The translations under genes and the position numbers were made by a program. A stretch of DNA of 7,337 nt, from positions 1 to 7,337 of the forward strand of contig MEVN01000011.1 of NCBI GenBank assembly GCA_001772985.1. The letters run 5' to 3'. Of the stretch, positions 6,611-7,337 are shown piece after piece. Position 1 is the first letter of the stretch. Each line of letters begins with the position of its first letter. The notes under the pieces are model-generated. The model saw nothing but the letters and a program-made list of their open reading frames with translations, was not told the origin of the DNA and ran no database searches. The DNA comes from a candidate division WWE3 bacterium RIFCSPLOWO2_12_FULL_36_10 (GTDB taxonomy: Bacteria; Patescibacteriota; WWE3; UBA101185; UBA10185).

Positions 6611-7337
6611 TTAAATCAGCTTACTACTCCACGTTTCTGGAGTTTGACTGTTTTCGAGCTCGAGTTCTTTGAGATATTTTGGCTTTGTGTAACCTATTGA
6701 TTTTGCCCAGTCCATCATTTTTAAAACACCTTGTTCAAGTGACGTTTTATCCTTAAAACCCAAAAGTTCACGAGCTTTTTGGGATGAGCAAAAAGCTTCT
6801 TTTACTTCTCTGGGCCGCTCTTTTTGATAGATTGGTTTTAGTTTGGATTTAAATGATTTTAAAATAATTTGGGATAATTGATTAATCGTATATTCTTTTT
6901 CGGGTCCTATATTAACAATTTCGTTAATTACATTTTTATTAAAGCCTGCTTTTGCTATAGAAGGAGTAATATCGTCAATATAAGAAAATGCGCGTTTTTG
7001 TTCTCCATCTCCATAGATATAGAAAGGTTTATTTTTGAGTAAACAATTAATAAAAATGGCGACTACATTTCGATAGGGATCAGCTAGATTTTGTCTGGGT
7101 CCGTATACATTATGAGGTCTTAGAATTACATATTCGAACATATTAACATCTGCGAGCACTTCGGTCGTTTGTTCCATTGCTGTTTTTGCAATACCGTAAA
7201 TATCGTGGGGTTCCCGACGCATGTTTTCAGCAAATGGCGGTTTTTGATTTCCATAAACAGCCATTGATGAACAAAGGACTATTCTCTTAACACCATTATT
7301 GATTGCCGGAATAAGTAAATTTAAGTAAGCATTATAA
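6611..7337 (-). CDS. NAD-dependent epimerase/dehydratase, UDP-glucose 4-epimerase type (5' end beyond window)
   Basis: The frame is open to the right edge, giving 242 visible residues. The ATG at 7264 is internal: just before it are 24 in-frame codons reading YNAYLNLLIPA...KRIVLCSS, and the join makes the family motif SSMAVYG (23-29 of the visible part). The catalytic Tyr and Lys are in YGIAK (Y47, K51). Substrate-domain signatures follow: RPHNVYGPRQN (73-83), GDGEQKRAFSYIDD (109-122), NIGPEKEYTI (142-151) and RPREVKEAF (174-182). These match extended short-chain dehydrogenases that interconvert UDP-sugars. The exact sugar (Glc/Gal, GlcNAc/GalNAc or uronic acid) is not decidable here. About 85 N-terminal residues, including the NAD-binding glycine motif, should lie right of the window. 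It ends in TAA, 16 nt before the GT-B glycosyltransferase, and probably supplies that enzyme's donor or an upstream precursor of it. Confidence 0.94.
   Translation of the reverse strand, partial: YNAYLNLLIPAINNGVKRIVLCSSMAVYGNQKPPFAENMRREPHDIYGIAKTAMEQTTEVLADVNMFEYVILRPHNVYGPRQNLADPYRNVVAIFINCLLKNKPFYIYGDGEQKRAFSYIDDITPSIAKAGFNKNVINEIVNIGPEKEYTINQLSQIILKSFKSKLKPIYQKERPREVKEAFCSSQKARELLGFKDKTSLEQGVLKMMDWAKSIGYTKPKYLKELELENSQTPETWSSKLI

Overview
The window is an AT-rich (about one-third G+C by eye), densely packed bacterial segment. It looks like part of a surface-glycan or glycolipid biosynthesis cluster. It holds six protein genes, two of them cut by the window edges, and I see no RNA gene, mobile element or CRISPR array. 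The mix of short intergenic gaps, several divergent multi-pass GT-C-type glycosyltransferases, a GT-B glycosyltransferase, a nucleotide-sugar epimerase and a small methyltransferase, with no clear Shine-Dalgarno sites, resembles Candidate Phyla Radiation (Patescibacteria, for example Microgenomates-like) genomes. That placement is a guess from style. No phylogenetic marker is present, and UGA is used as a normal stop.

Layout from right to left, in the direction most genes are read (minus strand): (1) 7337-6611, an NAD-dependent epimerase/dehydratase of the UDP-glucose 4-epimerase type, with its N-terminus beyond the right edge; (2) 6594-5395, a GT-B-fold glycosyltransferase 16 nt downstream; (3) 5327-3639, a large multi-pass membrane protein with GT39/PMT_2-like features (copy C). 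Next comes a lone plus-strand class I SAM-dependent methyltransferase (2841-3575), convergent with copy C and divergent from what follows. Then come (4) copy B, 2747-1023, and (5) copy A, 1036 to beyond base 1, both minus strand and overlapping by 14 nt. Copy A has no stop inside the window; its frame is open through all 345 codons seen.

Copies A, B and C are clearly paralogous. They share acidic residues after the first membrane helix, a (S/T)DIPFL segment, an ARQL/TRQLG segment, a Y-x-YE-x-L-x-P-x-PW-x-HIW block and, in B and C, a DSxQMTKLRY block. A and B are closest to each other, which fits tandem duplication from an older A/B-C split.

A plausible working model, by inference, is as follows. 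The epimerase supplies an activated sugar and the GT-B enzyme builds a lipid-linked or nucleotide-derived glycan at the cytoplasmic face. The three GT-C proteins transfer lipid-phosphate-linked sugars on the outer face. The methyltransferase modifies a sugar or lipid intermediate. The 93-bp gap between the methyltransferase and copy B carries two overlapping, oppositely oriented sigma-70-like promoters. No stretch longer than 300 bases lacks a gene. The most distinctive features are the triplicated membrane glycosyltransferase family with its own signature blocks, and a 24-bp near-perfect palindrome inside copy A at a loop that is longer than in copy B.
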